DNA of 64,000 bases from Stenotrophomonas nitritireducens (GTDB lineage: Bacteria; Pseudomonadota; Gammaproteobacteria; Xanthomonadales; Xanthomonadaceae), in contig NZ_CP016756.1 in the NCBI RefSeq assembly GCF_001700965.1, forward strand, positions 930,001 to 994,000, read 5' to 3'. Both the position numbers and the translations under genes were made by a program. Under the pieces are notes generated by a model, which did not search any database, had not been told where the DNA came from, and saw nothing but the letters and a program-made list of their open reading frames with translations. The first letter of the stretch is position 1; the number at the start of each line of letters is the position of its first letter. Positions 9,619 to 18,257 of this stretch are shown in pieces.

Positions 9619-9999
9619 TCATGGACTGCTCTTGCCCCCCTCTCCCTTTACGGGAGAGGGGCTGGGGGAGAGGGCGCTCACAGTCGCAAGAATCACTTCC
9701 AGCACCGCTTCGCCATTTCCCATAATTTCGTTGTTCCAGAACCGCAGCACCTTGAAGCCTTGGCTCTCCAACCATGCATCGCGCCTTGCATCACGCTCGC
9801 TCTGATTGTGCTGCCCGCCATCCGCCTCAACGATCAATCGCGCGCCGAAGTGCACGAAGTCCACCACATACGGCCCCAAGGGCTGCTGCCTGCGAAACTT
9901 CTCACCGAGCAGGCGATGCGCCCGAAGGTGTCGCCATAGCCGGTGCTCAGCTTCGGTCATGTTTTTGCGTAGCGACTTTGCGAATTTGAGCTGCTGCAT
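9619..9999 (-). CDS. DUF559 (Vsr-like) endonuclease-domain protein
   Basis: 126 residues, ATG at 9999 with a strong AAAGGAGG eight bases upstream. The family belongs to the PD-(D/E)xK/very-short-patch-repair-like nuclease group: MTEAEHRLWRHLRAHRL, then Asp47 in VVDF, Glu58 and Asp60 in IVEADGGQH, and GFKVLRFWNNEI. The biological role of DUF559 proteins is not established. The last 18 or so residues (ALSPSPSPVKGEGGKSSP) are encoded inside palindromic repeat R2, so the coding frame runs through a repeat. The Shine-Dalgarno abuts repeat R3 on the other side. It interrupts the prp operon between acnD and prpF, where it has no metabolic role one would expect; insertion as a cassette with its repeats is the likely explanation. 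Confidence 0.85.
   Translation of the reverse strand: MQQLKFAKSLRKNMTEAEHRLWRHLRAHRLLGEKFRRQQPLGPYVVDFVHFGARLIVEADGGQHNQSERDARRDAWLESQGFKVLRFWNNEIMGNGEAVLEVILATVSALSPSPSPVKGEGGKSSP
9635..9675. repeat. CCCTC-type palindromic repeat, copy R2 (inverted), inside the DUF559 gene
   Basis: CCCCTCTCCC-TTTA-CGGGAGAGGGG, then CTGGGGGAGAGGG. Its reverse complement aligns with R1. It encodes the C-terminal tail of the DUF559 protein, whose stop codon lies just beyond at 9619-9621. Confidence 0.85.
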
Positions 10000-10016
10000 G
10001 ATCGGGGCCTCCTTTG

Positions 10017-10060
10017 CCCCCTCTCCCCAACCCCTCTCCCGCGAGGGGAGAGGGGCTTAG
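10017..10060. repeat. CCCTC-type palindromic repeat, copy R3
   Basis: Nearly identical to R1 over about 40 bases and in the same orientation. It begins one base beyond the AAAGGAGG ribosome site of the DUF559 gene, so it forms the leader of that gene. Confidence 0.85.
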
Positions 10061-10104
10061 GTCTCATGCAGTCTCATCAATCTCGCGAAGTGGTTGGATC
10101 ACCA

Positions 10105-10145
10105 CTCCCCTCTCCCTTTACGGGAGAGGGATCGGGGGAGAGGGT
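10105..10145. repeat. CCCTC-type palindromic repeat, copy R4 (inverted)
   Basis: CCCCTCTCCC-TTTA-CGGGAGAGGG then ATCGGGGGAGAGGG; same orientation as R2. R3 and R4 form an inward-facing pair like R1 and R2, and this pair ends 12 bases from the acnD stop codon. Confidence 0.85.
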
Positions 10146-10156
10146 AGCCTTAGCCC

Positions 10157-12772
10157 TCAGGCAACCGCGCCCTCCAAAAAATCCTGCGCGAAACGCTGCA
10201 GCACGCCGCCGGCCTCGTAGATTGCTACTTCCTCGTCCGAATCCAGACGGCAGGTCATCGGCACCTTCAGCACTTCACCGTTGCGACGGGTGATGACCAG
10301 GGTCAGGTCCGTGCCCGGCGTGCGCAGGCCCTGCACGTCGTAGGTTTCGGTACCGTCAATGCCCAGCGTGTTGCGGTTGGTGCCCGGCTTGAACTCCAGC
10401 GGCAGCACCCCCATGCCGATCAGGTTGGTGCGGTGGATGCGCTCGAAGCCTTCGGCCGCAATCGCCTCCACGCCGGCCAGCCGTACGCCCTTGGCGGCCC
10501 AGTCGCGCGAGCTGCCCTGGCCGTAGTCGGCGCCGGCAATGATGATCAGCGGCTGCTTGCGTTCCATGTAGGTTTCAATTGCCTCCCACATGCGCATCAC
10601 CTTGCCTTCCGGCTCCACGCGCGCCAGCGAACCCTGCTTCACGCTGCCGTCTTCGTTGCGCACCATCTCGTTGAAGAGCTTGGGGTTGGCGAAGGTGGCG
10701 CGCTGCGCGGTCAGGTGGTCACCGCGGTGGGTCGCGTAGGAATTGAAGTCCTCTTCCGGCAGGCCCATCTTGGCCAGGTACTCACCGGCCGCGCTGGAAC
10801 GCAGGATGGCATTGGATGGCGACAGATGGTCGGTGGTGATGTTGTCCGGCAGCACGGCCAATGCGCGCATGCCGCGCAGCGTGCGCTCACCGGCCAATGC
10901 ACCCTCCCAATACGGCGGACGGCGGATATAGGTGCTCTGCGGGCGCCAGTTGTACAACGGGCTGACCTTTTCACCGTGCTCGACGCGGATGTTGAACATC
11001 GGGTTGTAGACCTTGCGGAACTGCTCCGGCTTGACCGAGGCCTTCACCACCGCGTCGATCTCGGCATCGCTCGGCCAGATGTCCTTCAGGCGCACTTCCT
11101 TGCCCTCGGCATCCACACCCAGCACATCCTTCTCGATGTCGAAACGCACGGTGCCGGCAATGGCATAGGCGATCACCAGCGGCGGCGAGGCCAGGAAGGC
11201 CTGCTTCGCATACGGATGGATGCGGCCATCGAAGTTGCGGTTGCCGGACAGCACGGCGGTTGCGTACAGATCGCGGTCGATGATTTCCTGCTGGATCGCA
11301 GGATCCAGCGCACCACTCATGCCGTTGCAGGTAGTGCAGGCAAAGGCAACGATGCCGAAGCCCAGCTTTTCCAGATCCGGCAGCAGGCCGGCTTCTTCCA
11401 GGTACAACTGCACCGCCTTGGAGCCCGGCGCCAGCGACGATTTGACCCACGGCTTGCGGGTCAGCCCGCGCGCATTGGCGTTGCGTGCCAGCAAGGCGGC
11501 GGCAATCACGTTGCGCGGGTTGGAGGTATTGGTGCAGCTGGTGATGGCAGCGATGATCACCGCACCATCCGGCATCAGGCCTTCGGCTTCCTCGACCTTG
11601 CCACTTTCCAGCTTGGCTTCATCGGCAATGCCGCGCTCGGCCAGATCCGACACCGGCAGGCGCTTGTGCGGGTTGCTGGGGCCGGCCATGTTGCGCACCA
11701 CGCTGGACAGATCGAACTCCAGTACGCGCTCGTACTTCGCCGTTTCCAATGCGTCGGCCCACAGGCCAGTGGTTTTGGCGTAGTTCTCGACCAAGGCGAT
11801 CTGTGCTTCTTCGCGGCCGGTCAGGCGCAGGTAATCGATGGTCTGCTGGTCGATGTAGAACATCGCCGCAGTCGCACCGTATTCCGGGCACATATTGGAA
11901 ATGGTGGCGCGGTCGCCGATGGTCAGTGCTGCAGCGCCTTCACCGAAGAACTCCAGCCAGGCGCCGACCACGCGTTCCTTGCGCAGGAACTCGGTGATTG
12001 CCAGCACCACGTCGGTGGCGGTGATGTTCGGCTGCGGCTTGCCGGTAAGCCTGACGCCGATGATGTCGGGCAGGCGCATCCAAGAGGCGCGGCCCAGCAT
12101 CACGTTCTCGGCTTCCAGGCCGCCCACGCCGATGGCGATCACGCCCAGCGCGTCCACATGCGGGGTGTGGCTGTCGGTGCCCACGCAGGTATCCGGGAAG
12201 GCCACCCCACCCTGCTGGTAGATCACCGGCGACATCTTCTCCAGATTGATCTGGTGCATGATGCCGTTGCCCGGCGGAATAACATCGACGTTTTCGAAGG
12301 CCAGCTTGGTCCAGTCGATGAAGTGGAAGCGGTCTTCGTTGCGGCGGTCTTCGATGGCGCGGTTCTTGGCGAACGCATCCGGATCGTAGCCACCGCATTC
12401 CACCGCCAGCGAGTGATCGACGATCAGCTGCACCGGCACCACCGGATTGACCTTGGCCGGGTCACCGCCCTTTTCAGCGATGGCATCACGCAGGCCCGCC
12501 AGGTCGACCAGCGCGGTCTGACCGAGGATGTCGTGGCAGACCACGCGTGCCGGGAACCAGGGGAAGTCGAGGTCGCGCTTGCGTTCGATCAGCTGCTTGA
12601 GCGAATCGCTCAGCGTGGCGGGGTTGCAGCGGCGCACCAGGTTTTCGGCCAGCACGCGCGAGGTATAGGGCAGCGTGGCGTAGGCGCCGGGCTGGATGGC
12701 ATCGACTGCGGCGCGTGCGTCGAAGTAATCGAGCGTGCTGCCGGCGAGGTGTTTGCGGTAATCGGTGTTCAT
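10157..12772 (-). CDS. acnD: Fe/S-dependent 2-methylcitrate dehydratase AcnD
   Basis: 871 residues, the usual AcnD length, from the ATG at 12772 (MNTDYRKHLAG); the upstream open frame has no family similarity. It is an aconitase-superfamily enzyme: DLAGLRDA, GVGGLEAENVMLG, and the 4Fe-4S cysteines in TSCTNTSNP and ACTTCNGMSG are all present, followed by the swivel domain with GADYGQGSSRDWAAKG. It dehydrates 2-methylcitrate in the methylcitrate cycle and needs PrpF as its isomerase partner. The ribosome site is weak. The 286-base gap from prpC contains two more palindromic repeats. Co-occurrence with prpB, prpC and prpF separates it clearly from housekeeping AcnA. Confidence 0.95.
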   Translation of the reverse strand: MNTDYRKHLAGSTLDYFDARAAVDAIQPGAYATLPYTSRVLAENLVRRCNPATLSDSLKQLIERKRDLDFPWFPARVVCHDILGQTALVDLAGLRDAIAEKGGDPAKVNPVVPVQLIVDHSLAVECGGYDPDAFAKNRAIEDRRNEDRFHFIDWTKLAFENVDVIPPGNGIMHQINLEKMSPVIYQQGGVAFPDTCVGTDSHTPHVDALGVIAIGVGGLEAENVMLGRASWMRLPDIIGVRLTGKPQPNITATDVVLAITEFLRKERVVGAWLEFFGEGAAALTIGDRATISNMCPEYGATAAMFYIDQQTIDYLRLTGREEAQIALVENYAKTTGLWADALETAKYERVLEFDLSSVVRNMAGPSNPHKRLPVSDLAERGIADEAKLESGKVEEAEGLMPDGAVIIAAITSCTNTSNPRNVIAAALLARNANARGLTRKPWVKSSLAPGSKAVQLYLEEAGLLPDLEKLGFGIVAFACTTCNGMSGALDPAIQQEIIDRDLYATAVLSGNRNFDGRIHPYAKQAFLASPPLVIAYAIAGTVRFDIEKDVLGVDAEGKEVRLKDIWPSDAEIDAVVKASVKPEQFRKVYNPMFNIRVEHGEKVSPLYNWRPQSTYIRRPPYWEGALAGERTLRGMRALAVLPDNITTDHLSPSNAILRSSAAGEYLAKMGLPEEDFNSYATHRGDHLTAQRATFANPKLFNEMVRNEDGSVKQGSLARVEPEGKVMRMWEAIETYMERKQPLIIIAGADYGQGSSRDWAAKGVRLAGVEAIAAEGFERIHRTNLIGMGVLPLEFKPGTNRNTLGIDGTETYDVQGLRTPGTDLTLVITRRNGEVLKVPMTCRLDSDEEVAIYEAGGVLQRFAQDFLEGAVA

Positions 12773-12872
12773 GGCTGGCCTGTGAGGGTCTGGGCTTGCT
12801 GGTGTGCCTGGGTTTTGCTCGCAGAAGCATGCGATTGCATGCACCCCACAGCAACACATGGAACCTGGGGCC

Positions 12873-13025
12873 TTCCTTCTCCCGCTTGCGGGGGAAGGTG
12901 CCCGGAGGGCGGATGGGGGAGCTTCTGCTTCTGCTTTGCTCCGTTTTTTAAGAGCTGGAAGCTGCTGTACGTGCCAGGAGCTTCCCCTCACCCCAACCCC
13001 TCTCCCGTGAATGGGAGAGGGGCTT
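12873..13025. repeat. Two palindromic repeats in the prpC-acnD gap
   Basis: The 286-base gap 12773-13058 holds no gene. One element at about 12873-12920 (CTTCTCCCGCTTGCGGGGGAAGG followed by a GGAGGGCGGATGGGG tail, given here only as landmarks) and one at 12984-13025 (CCCCTCACCCCAACCCC, then CTCTCCCGTGAATGGGAGAG) belong to the same broad CCCTC family as R1-R4. The second is another R1-like copy in the same orientation. Confidence 0.7.
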
Positions 13026-13058
13026 TGTCTCGCTTGTGGCGGAGAAGGCTGGTTTGCC

Positions 13059-14216
13059 TTACGCGCGCTTGTCGATCGGAACGAAGGTCTGGTCTTCCGG
13101 GCCGGTGTAGTTCGCGCTTGGGCGGATGATCTTGCCGTCGATGCGCTGCTCGATGATGTGTGCGCTCCAGCCTGCAGTACGGGCAATCACGAACAGCGGG
13201 GTGAACATTGCCGTCGGCACGCCCATCATGTGATAGCTGACCGCACTGAACCAATCCAGGTTCGGGAACATCTTCTTGATGTCCCACATCACCGCCTCAA
13301 GACGCTCGGCGATGTCGTACATCTTCATGTTCTCCTGCTCGGCCGACAACTCGCGCGAGACGTCCTTGATCACCTTGTTGCGCGGATCGGACACGGTGTA
13401 GACCGGGTGGCCGAAACCAATCACCACTTCCTTGCGCTCGACGCGGGCCTTGATGTCCGCCTCGGCTTCGTCCGGGGTTTCGTAGCGCTTCTGCACTTCG
13501 AAGGCCACTTCATTGGCCCCACCGTGTTTCGGGCCGCGCAGTGCACCGATGCCGCCGGTGATCGCGCTGTACATGTCGCTGCCGGTGCCGGCAATCACGC
13601 GGCAGGCAAAGGTCGAGGCGTTGAATTCGTGTTCGGCGTACAGGATCAGGCTGGTGTGCATCGCCTTTACCCAAGACTCGCGCGGCTGCTCGCCGTGCAG
13701 CAGGTGCAGGAAGTGGCCGCCGATCGAATCATCGTCGGTTTCCACGTCAATGACCTTGCCGTTGTGGCTCCAGTGGTACCAGTACAGCAGCATCGAACCC
13801 AGCGACGCCATCAGCTTGTCAGCGATGTCGCGGGCGCCCGGATGGTTGTGGTCGTCCTTCTCCGGCGACACGCAGCCGAGCACGGAAACACCGGTACGCA
13901 TCACGTCCATCGGGTGCGCCGACGGCGGCAGTTCTTCCAGCGCGGCCTTCACCGATGCCGGAATGCCGCGCAGCGCCTTGAGCTTGGCCTTGTAGGCGCG
14001 CAGCTCGGCCTTGTTCGGCAGCTTGCCGTGCACCAGCAGGTGGGCGATTTCCTCGAACTCACTGGTGTTGGCCAGGTCCAGGATGTCGTAGCCACGGTAG
14101 TGCAGATCGTTGCCGCTACGGCCAACGGTGCACAGCGCGGTGTTGCCGGCAGCGGTGCCGGACAGGGCGACGGACTTCTTCGGCTTGAACGCCGGTGCGG
14201 CGGTTTGTTCTGACAT
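13059..14216 (-). CDS. prpC: 2-methylcitrate synthase PrpC
   Basis: 385 residues. It condenses propionyl-CoA with oxaloacetate. The citrate synthase catalytic triad is in place: His231 in GPKHGGAN, His270 in [13 protein letters not shown] and Asp321 in [10 protein letters not shown]. The short length, without the N-terminal extension of GltA, and the operon with prpB, acnD and prpF identify it as the methylcitrate-specific enzyme. The ATG at 14216 is preceded by CCCCGGAGC on the minus strand. It follows the DUF1003 gene by 33 bases, so the two are probably co-transcribed. Confidence 0.96.
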   Translation of the reverse strand: MSEQTAAPAFKPKKSVALSGTAAGNTALCTVGRSGNDLHYRGYDILDLANTSEFEEIAHLLVHGKLPNKAELRAYKAKLKALRGIPASVKAALEELPPSAHPMDVMRTGVSVLGCVSPEKDDHNHPGARDIADKLMASLGSMLLYWYHWSHNGKVIDVETDDDSIGGHFLHLLHGEQPRESWVKAMHTSLILYAEHEFNASTFACRVIAGTGSDMYSAITGGIGALRGPKHGGANEVAFEVQKRYETPDEAEADIKARVERKEVVIGFGHPVYTVSDPRNKVIKDVSRELSAEQENMKMYDIAERLEAVMWDIKKMFPNLDWFSAVSYHMMGVPTAMFTPLFVIARTAGWSAHIIEQRIDGKIIRPSANYTGPEDQTFVPIDKRA

Positions 14217-14249
14217 GGTCTTCAGCTCCGGGGAAACAGGTTCACGGTT

Positions 14250-14840
14250 TCAATCTGGATCACGATCGGTGTGGCGGGTTGTCTGCGCCAACAGCCGTTG
14301 CAGCATTTCAATCTGGTGGTTCTGTTGTTCAACCAGCAATGCCCAATCCTGCGAACGCAGCAGGTCGAGCTTTTCATGGATCTGCAGCACTTCAAGTTCT
14401 GACTTGATGTTGACCTGGTAGTCGTTCTCGGCGTTCATCCTGTCCACCGCCGCCTGCCGGTTCTGGCTCATCATGATGATCGGCGCCTGCACCGCGGCCA
14501 GGCAGGACAGCACCAGATTCAACAGGATGTAGGGGTACGGATCGAAGGCCTTGGCCAACATGAAACTATTGGCCAGCATCCACACCAGCAGCAGGAAAAA
14601 GAAGCACAGGATGAAACGCCAGCTGCCGCCAACGGCGGCAACGCGGTCGGCGACTCGCTCGCCCAGGCTCCGCGCCTGGTGGAACTCCTGGGCGACATTG
14701 CGTGCAACCTTGCGCCGCGAAATGAAGCGTTCGACCACCAGCCGTTCTTCCGGCGGCAGTTGTTCCAGCTCCTTCTGCAACAACTGCCGCGCTGTCTCAC
14801 GGCGATCGATACGATTGGTCCGGGGCGAAGGATTTGCCAT
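14250..14840 (-). CDS. DUF1003 membrane protein
   Basis: 196 residues. A charged N-terminal region with PPEERLVVERFISRR precedes two transmembrane helices (about 75-95 and 102-122, including WRFILCFFFLLLVWMLANSF), and a coiled-coil-like tail follows with ENDYQVNIKSELEVLQIHEK. This is the DUF1003 pattern; no activity is established for the family. It is inserted between prpB (29 bases upstream) and prpC (33 bases downstream) on the same strand, so it is probably transcribed with the propionate genes. Whether it has a role in propionate use, for example at the membrane, is unknown. Confidence 0.8.
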   Translation of the reverse strand: MANPSPRTNRIDRRETARQLLQKELEQLPPEERLVVERFISRRKVARNVAQEFHQARSLGERVADRVAAVGGSWRFILCFFFLLLVWMLANSFMLAKAFDPYPYILLNLVLSCLAAVQAPIIMMSQNRQAAVDRMNAENDYQVNIKSELEVLQIHEKLDLLRSQDWALLVEQQNHQIEMLQRLLAQTTRHTDRDPD

Positions 14841-14869
14841 GGCGGTTCAATGGGCCGGGTAAAGGCCCA

Positions 14870-15757
14870 TCATGCGCCCTTGTCGGCGAAGACTTTGTCC
14901 AGCTGAGCTTCAAAGGCGTGGTAACCGATACGGTCATACAACTCCTCGCGGGTCTGCATGCTGTCCACCACATTACGCTGGTGGCCGTCACGGCGGATGG
15001 CTTCATAAACGCTTTCGGCGGCCTTGTTGGCCGCACGGAATGCCGACAGCGGGAACAGCTGCATGGCGACACCGGCCGAGGCCAGTTCATCGCGACTGAA
15101 CAGCGGGGTCGCGCCGAACTCGGTGATGTTGGCCAGCAACGGTACCTTCACCGCATCGGCGAAGCGCTTATAGGTATCCAGGTCGTACGCGGCTTCGGCG
15201 AAGATGCCGTCAGCACCGGCTTCCACGCAGGCCAGCGCGCGCTCGATGGCGGCGTCCACGCCTTCCATCTGGATGGCATCGGTGCGGGCGATCAGGAAGA
15301 AGTGTGGGTCGGTCCTGGCGTCGGCCGCGGCCTTGACCCGGTCCACCATTTCACCCTGCGACACGATCTCCTTGCCCGGGCGGTGACCGCAGCGCTTGGC
15401 GCCGACCTGGTCTTCGATATGGCAGGCCGCAGCACCGGCCTTGATCAGCGACTTCACCGTGCGCGCGATGTTGAAGGCACTCGGACCGAAACCGGTATCG
15501 ATATCCACCAGCAGCGGCAAGTCACAGACGTCGCTGATGCGACGCACGTCGATCAGCACATCTTCCATCGTGTTGATGCCCAGGTCCGGCAGACCCAGCG
15601 AACCGGCGGCAACGCCGCCACCGGACAGGTAGATGGCGCGGTAGCCGGCACGCTTGGCCAGCAGGGCGTGGTTGGCATTGATGGCACCCACGATCTGCAG
15701 TGGGTTTTCGGCGGCCAGTGCGGCGCGGAATGCAGCGCCGGCGGAAGAAAGACTCAT
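14870..15757 (-). CDS. prpB: 2-methylisocitrate lyase PrpB
   Basis: 295 residues from the ATG at 15757, with AGGAG seven bases upstream; a 12-codon longer frame is not needed. It is an isocitrate lyase/PEP mutase-family enzyme that cleaves 2-methylisocitrate to pyruvate and succinate. Visible hallmarks are [26 protein letters not shown], and the [10 protein letters not shown] active-site loop with the catalytic cysteine, then ARTDA. It is the first gene of the minus-strand prp operon, and the AT-rich palindromes at 15829-15852 in front of it are the likely control region shared with the divergent HTH-citrate synthase gene. Confidence 0.96.
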   Translation of the reverse strand: MSLSSAGAAFRAALAAENPLQIVGAINANHALLAKRAGYRAIYLSGGGVAAGSLGLPDLGINTMEDVLIDVRRISDVCDLPLLVDIDTGFGPSAFNIARTVKSLIKAGAAACHIEDQVGAKRCGHRPGKEIVSQGEMVDRVKAAADARTDPHFFLIARTDAIQMEGVDAAIERALACVEAGADGIFAEAAYDLDTYKRFADAVKVPLLANITEFGATPLFSRDELASAGVAMQLFPLSAFRAANKAAESVYEAIRRDGHQRNVVDSMQTREELYDRIGYHAFEAQLDKVFADKGA

Positions 15758-15828
15758 GGTTGGCTCCTGGCTGGGCGGAGGCGAGCATGCCATTCCGCTA
15801 TGGCGCTCAATCTGTCACTATCGGATGC

Positions 15829-15852
15829 ATTGATCAATCTTGATTCAATCAA
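15829..15852. promoter_or_regulatory. Candidate operator between prpB and the HTH-citrate synthase gene
   Basis: ATTGATCAAT (15829-15838) is a perfect 10-bp palindrome, and TTGATT-C-AATCAA (15840-15852) is a perfect odd palindrome immediately next to it. Both sit in an AT-rich 107-base divergent spacer in an otherwise GC-rich region, 72 bases from the prpB start and 13 bases from the divergent start. The placement suits binding of the divergently encoded HTH protein or another regulator; this is inference. Confidence 0.55.
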
Positions 15853-15864
15853 TCAACATATTGA

Positions 15865-17109
15865 ATGCGCATGTCCGAGCACACCGACACGGAATTGATT
15901 ACCGCCCCTGAAGCCTGTGCCCTGCTCGGCATCAGCGCAGCCACGCTGTATGCCTATGTCAGCCGGGGGCAACTCAGCTCGCGGCCGGGCCCGCAGCCAC
16001 GCAGCCGCGTGTACCTGCGCGCGGAAGTGGAGCGGCTGGCGCAGCGCAAGCGCGCCGGCCATGGTGCCGAGCGTGGTGCCGCGCAAAGTCTGGACCGCGG
16101 CCTGCCGGTGCTGGAGACACGCATCTCGCTGATCCGCCCCGACGCGCCCTACTACCGTGGCCGTTCTGCCGTGGCCGCCGCACAGGCCGGCGCCACCCTC
16201 GAGGACATCGCGCGGCTGTTATGGGAATGCGAGGACCAGGATCCGTTTGCCGCAACCACGCCGGCACCGTGGCCCTCACGGATCGCCAGCCTTGCACTGG
16301 ACGCCGGGCTGCCCCCTGTTGAACGCACGATGGCCTGCATTCCCCTGCTTGCCCTCGAGCAACGCCAATCGCTCAATGCCGCCCTCGCGGTACGACGCGA
16401 GGTCGCCGCGCTGCTGCTGCGGCAGAATGCAGCCTTGCTGGTCGGCACCCAGCCGGATGCACGCCCGGTGCACCGCTTGCTCGCCGACGCATGGCGACCC
16501 GGCGATGCGGCCTTCGCCGAACTGGTGCGCTCGGCGCTGGTGCTGTGCGCCGACCACGAGCTCAACGTGTCTGCGTTTGCCGCGCGCGTGGTGGCCTCAA
16601 CCGGCGCGCATCTGCATGCGACCGTCAGTGCCGGCCTGGCCGCGCTGTCCGGCCCACGCCACGGCGGCGCGACCGCCCGCGCGCACGCCTTGTTGCTGGA
16701 TGCGGAAGCCAGCGGCGCACCCTCCGCCTTCATCGCCGAACGCTGGCGGCGCGGCGACGAGCTGCCGGGCTTCCATCACCTGCTCTATCCCGATGGCGAC
16801 CCGCGCGGTGCTGAAGTGCTGCGCCAGCTGCGCGCCTCGTGCGGCGACTCGCCACGCATGCGCCTGGTGGAAGCCATACTGGCCGCAACCGAAGAAGTCA
16901 GCGGCCAGCATCCAAACATCGACGGCATGCTCGGTGCCATCTGCTACGTGTACGAACTGCCGGGTGCGCATGCGCTGGTGATGTTCGCCACTGCCCGTCT
17001 TACTGGTTGGCTGGCGCATGCGCTGGAGCAGCAGGCACTGGGCACATTGATACGGCCGCGTGCGCGCTATACCGGGTTGGCGCCGAAGCTCCCGGCAGGA
17101 GCGGCGTAA
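15865..17109 (+). CDS. HTH-citrate synthase fusion protein, candidate prp regulator
   Basis: 414 residues; ATG at 15865, with a second ATG at 15871 equally possible and no clear ribosome site. Residues 11-55 (ITAPEACALLGISAATLYAYVSRGQL) form a MerR/excisionase-type helix-turn-helix. Residues about 85-405 are a citrate synthase domain in which the catalytic residues all appear kept: His231, His266 in GPRHGGAT, His304/305 in GFHHLLYPDGDPRG and Asp353 in HPNIDGMLG. It is divergent from prpB, where a transcription factor would be expected, and no other regulator is nearby. It could act as a DNA-binding sensor of a citrate synthase ligand, as an active enzyme, or both. The last residues and the stop codon fall inside a REP repeat. 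Confidence 0.8.
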   Translation: MRMSEHTDTELITAPEACALLGISAATLYAYVSRGQLSSRPGPQPRSRVYLRAEVERLAQRKRAGHGAERGAAQSLDRGLPVLETRISLIRPDAPYYRGRSAVAAAQAGATLEDIARLLWECEDQDPFAATTPAPWPSRIASLALDAGLPPVERTMACIPLLALEQRQSLNAALAVRREVAALLLRQNAALLVGTQPDARPVHRLLADAWRPGDAAFAELVRSALVLCADHELNVSAFAARVVASTGAHLHATVSAGLAALSGPRHGGATARAHALLLDAEASGAPSAFIAERWRRGDELPGFHHLLYPDGDPRGAEVLRQLRASCGDSPRMRLVEAILAATEEVSGQHPNIDGMLGAICYVYELPGAHALVMFATARLTGWLAHALEQQALGTLIRPRARYTGLAPKLPAGAA

Positions 17110-17459
17110 GCCGCGAAGCTGGCAACAAGCAAACGGCCACACCATGGGCAATCAGACTGTGCAGTCGGCTGGTTTTCTGCCACCGCGCGGGATCGGCAAT
17201 ATCGGTTTGCCGATTGGCGGGTAGATTCATTGGCGTTTGCTTCACGGCTTACGCCGCTCCTACATCCCAACGGCGAGGTGCTTTTGCCCCCTCCCTTTTG
17301 CGCAGCAAAGGAGAGGGTTGGGGAGGGGTGAGCTTTTGGCGCCTTCTCACATTTCCAGCTTCGCGGCTTATGCCGCTCCCACATCCGGGCGATGCAGCTG
17401 ATTGCAGGTGAATCGGCGGATTGGTTGCTGTTGGCTTCGCCGATTACGTCGCTCCTACA
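17097..17459. repeat. REP-like repeat island after the HTH-citrate synthase gene
   Basis: The 356-base gap 17110-17465 carries no gene. It holds one GGAGCGGCGTAAGCCGCGAAG copy (17097-17119, overlapping the stop codon of the preceding gene), then three reverse-oriented relatives ending CCGCTCC[CT]ACA at 17239-17264, 17358-17383 and 17434-17459 (the last degenerate), and a CCCTC-type palindrome at 17287-17331. The same GGAGCGGCGTAAGCCGCG family recurs at 43651 and 43724. Confidence 0.8.
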
Positions 17460-17465
17460 ACGCTC

Positions 17466-18257
17466 CTAACGCTTTGACCATTGCTGGATGATCTGCGCGA
17501 TTGCTTGCACGCCATCGGTCAGCGCGGCCGGGCCCGGCTGCAGGATCAGCGGTGACTTGATTTCATGCAGTTCGCCATCGCGTACCGCATTGATCGCCTC
17601 CCAGCCGGGCCGCGCCGCGACCCGCTCGGGACGGAATTTCTTGCCACACCACGAGCCGATGATGATGTCCGGGTTGCGTGCGATCACCGGATCGCCATCG
17701 GCAAGAATGCGTGCCTTGGCCAACGGCTCGCGCGACAACTCGGGAAACACATCGATGCCGCCAGCGATCTCCACCAGCTCGGCACCCCATTGGATGCCGG
17801 TGATGATGGGCTCGTCCCATTCCTCGACATAGACGCGCGGACGCTGCGGCAGCCTTGCCGCCTGCGCGGCAATCGCCTCCAGGCCGCGCTGCAGTTCATC
17901 GGCATAGGCGTTGGCACGGTCGGCCACGCCAACCAGGCCTCCGAGGCGGCGGATGTAATCGAGGATGCCGGCCACGCTGCGGTGGTTGGCAATCCAGACT
18001 TCCACACCGTTGCGTATCAACTCGGCGGCGATATCAGCCTGGATGTCGGAGAAGCCAATCGCCAGATCCGGCTTGAGCTTGAGGATCTCCCCCACCTTGG
18101 CACTGGTGAAGGCACTGACCTTGGGCTTGTCGCGCCGCGCCTCGGGTGGCCGCACGGTGAAGCCGCTGATGCCGACGATGCGGTCCTGCTCACCCAACGC
18201 ATACAGGGTCTCGGTGGGCTCCTCGGTAAGACAGACAATGCGACGCGGGCCGATCAT
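17466..18257 (-). CDS. BtuF-like substrate-binding domain protein without signal peptide
   Basis: 263 residues from the ATG at 18257, which overlaps the stop of the upstream gene as ATGA. The fold is that of the periplasmic metal-chelate/cobalamin-binding family: RIVCLTEEPTETLYALGEQDRIVGISGF, LKLKPDLAIGFSDIQ, and RNPDIIIGSWCGKKF. No signal peptide is visible, so it appears cytoplasmic or misses an export signal; small unsignalled relatives are often annotated cobalamin-binding protein. No ABC permease or ATPase lies nearby. Its ligand is unknown. It is the last gene of the pdxH operon. Confidence 0.75.
   Translation of the reverse strand: MIGPRRIVCLTEEPTETLYALGEQDRIVGISGFTVRPPEARRDKPKVSAFTSAKVGEILKLKPDLAIGFSDIQADIAAELIRNGVEVWIANHRSVAGILDYIRRLGGLVGVADRANAYADELQRGLEAIAAQAARLPQRPRVYVEEWDEPIITGIQWGAELVEIAGGIDVFPELSREPLAKARILADGDPVIARNPDIIIGSWCGKKFRPERVAARPGWEAINAVRDGELHEIKSPLILQPGPAALTDGVQAIAQIIQQWSKR

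Noticed and set aside
10433..13129. A plus-strand open frame of 898 codons opposite acnD, and 61522-63996 minus (824 codons) opposite fadE
   Set aside because: Both are low-complexity antisense frames to clear enzymes and show no ribosome site or recognisable domain.
8307..17109. Interpretation of prpC and the fusion gene as housekeeping citrate synthase
   Set aside because: PrpC is short and lies with prpB, acnD and prpF; the fusion has an HTH domain. No gltA-like long form is present in the window.
17097..17459. Regularly spaced repeats considered as a CRISPR array
   Set aside because: Units are in mixed orientation, unequal spacing, self-complementary over their whole length, and have no cas genes nearby.
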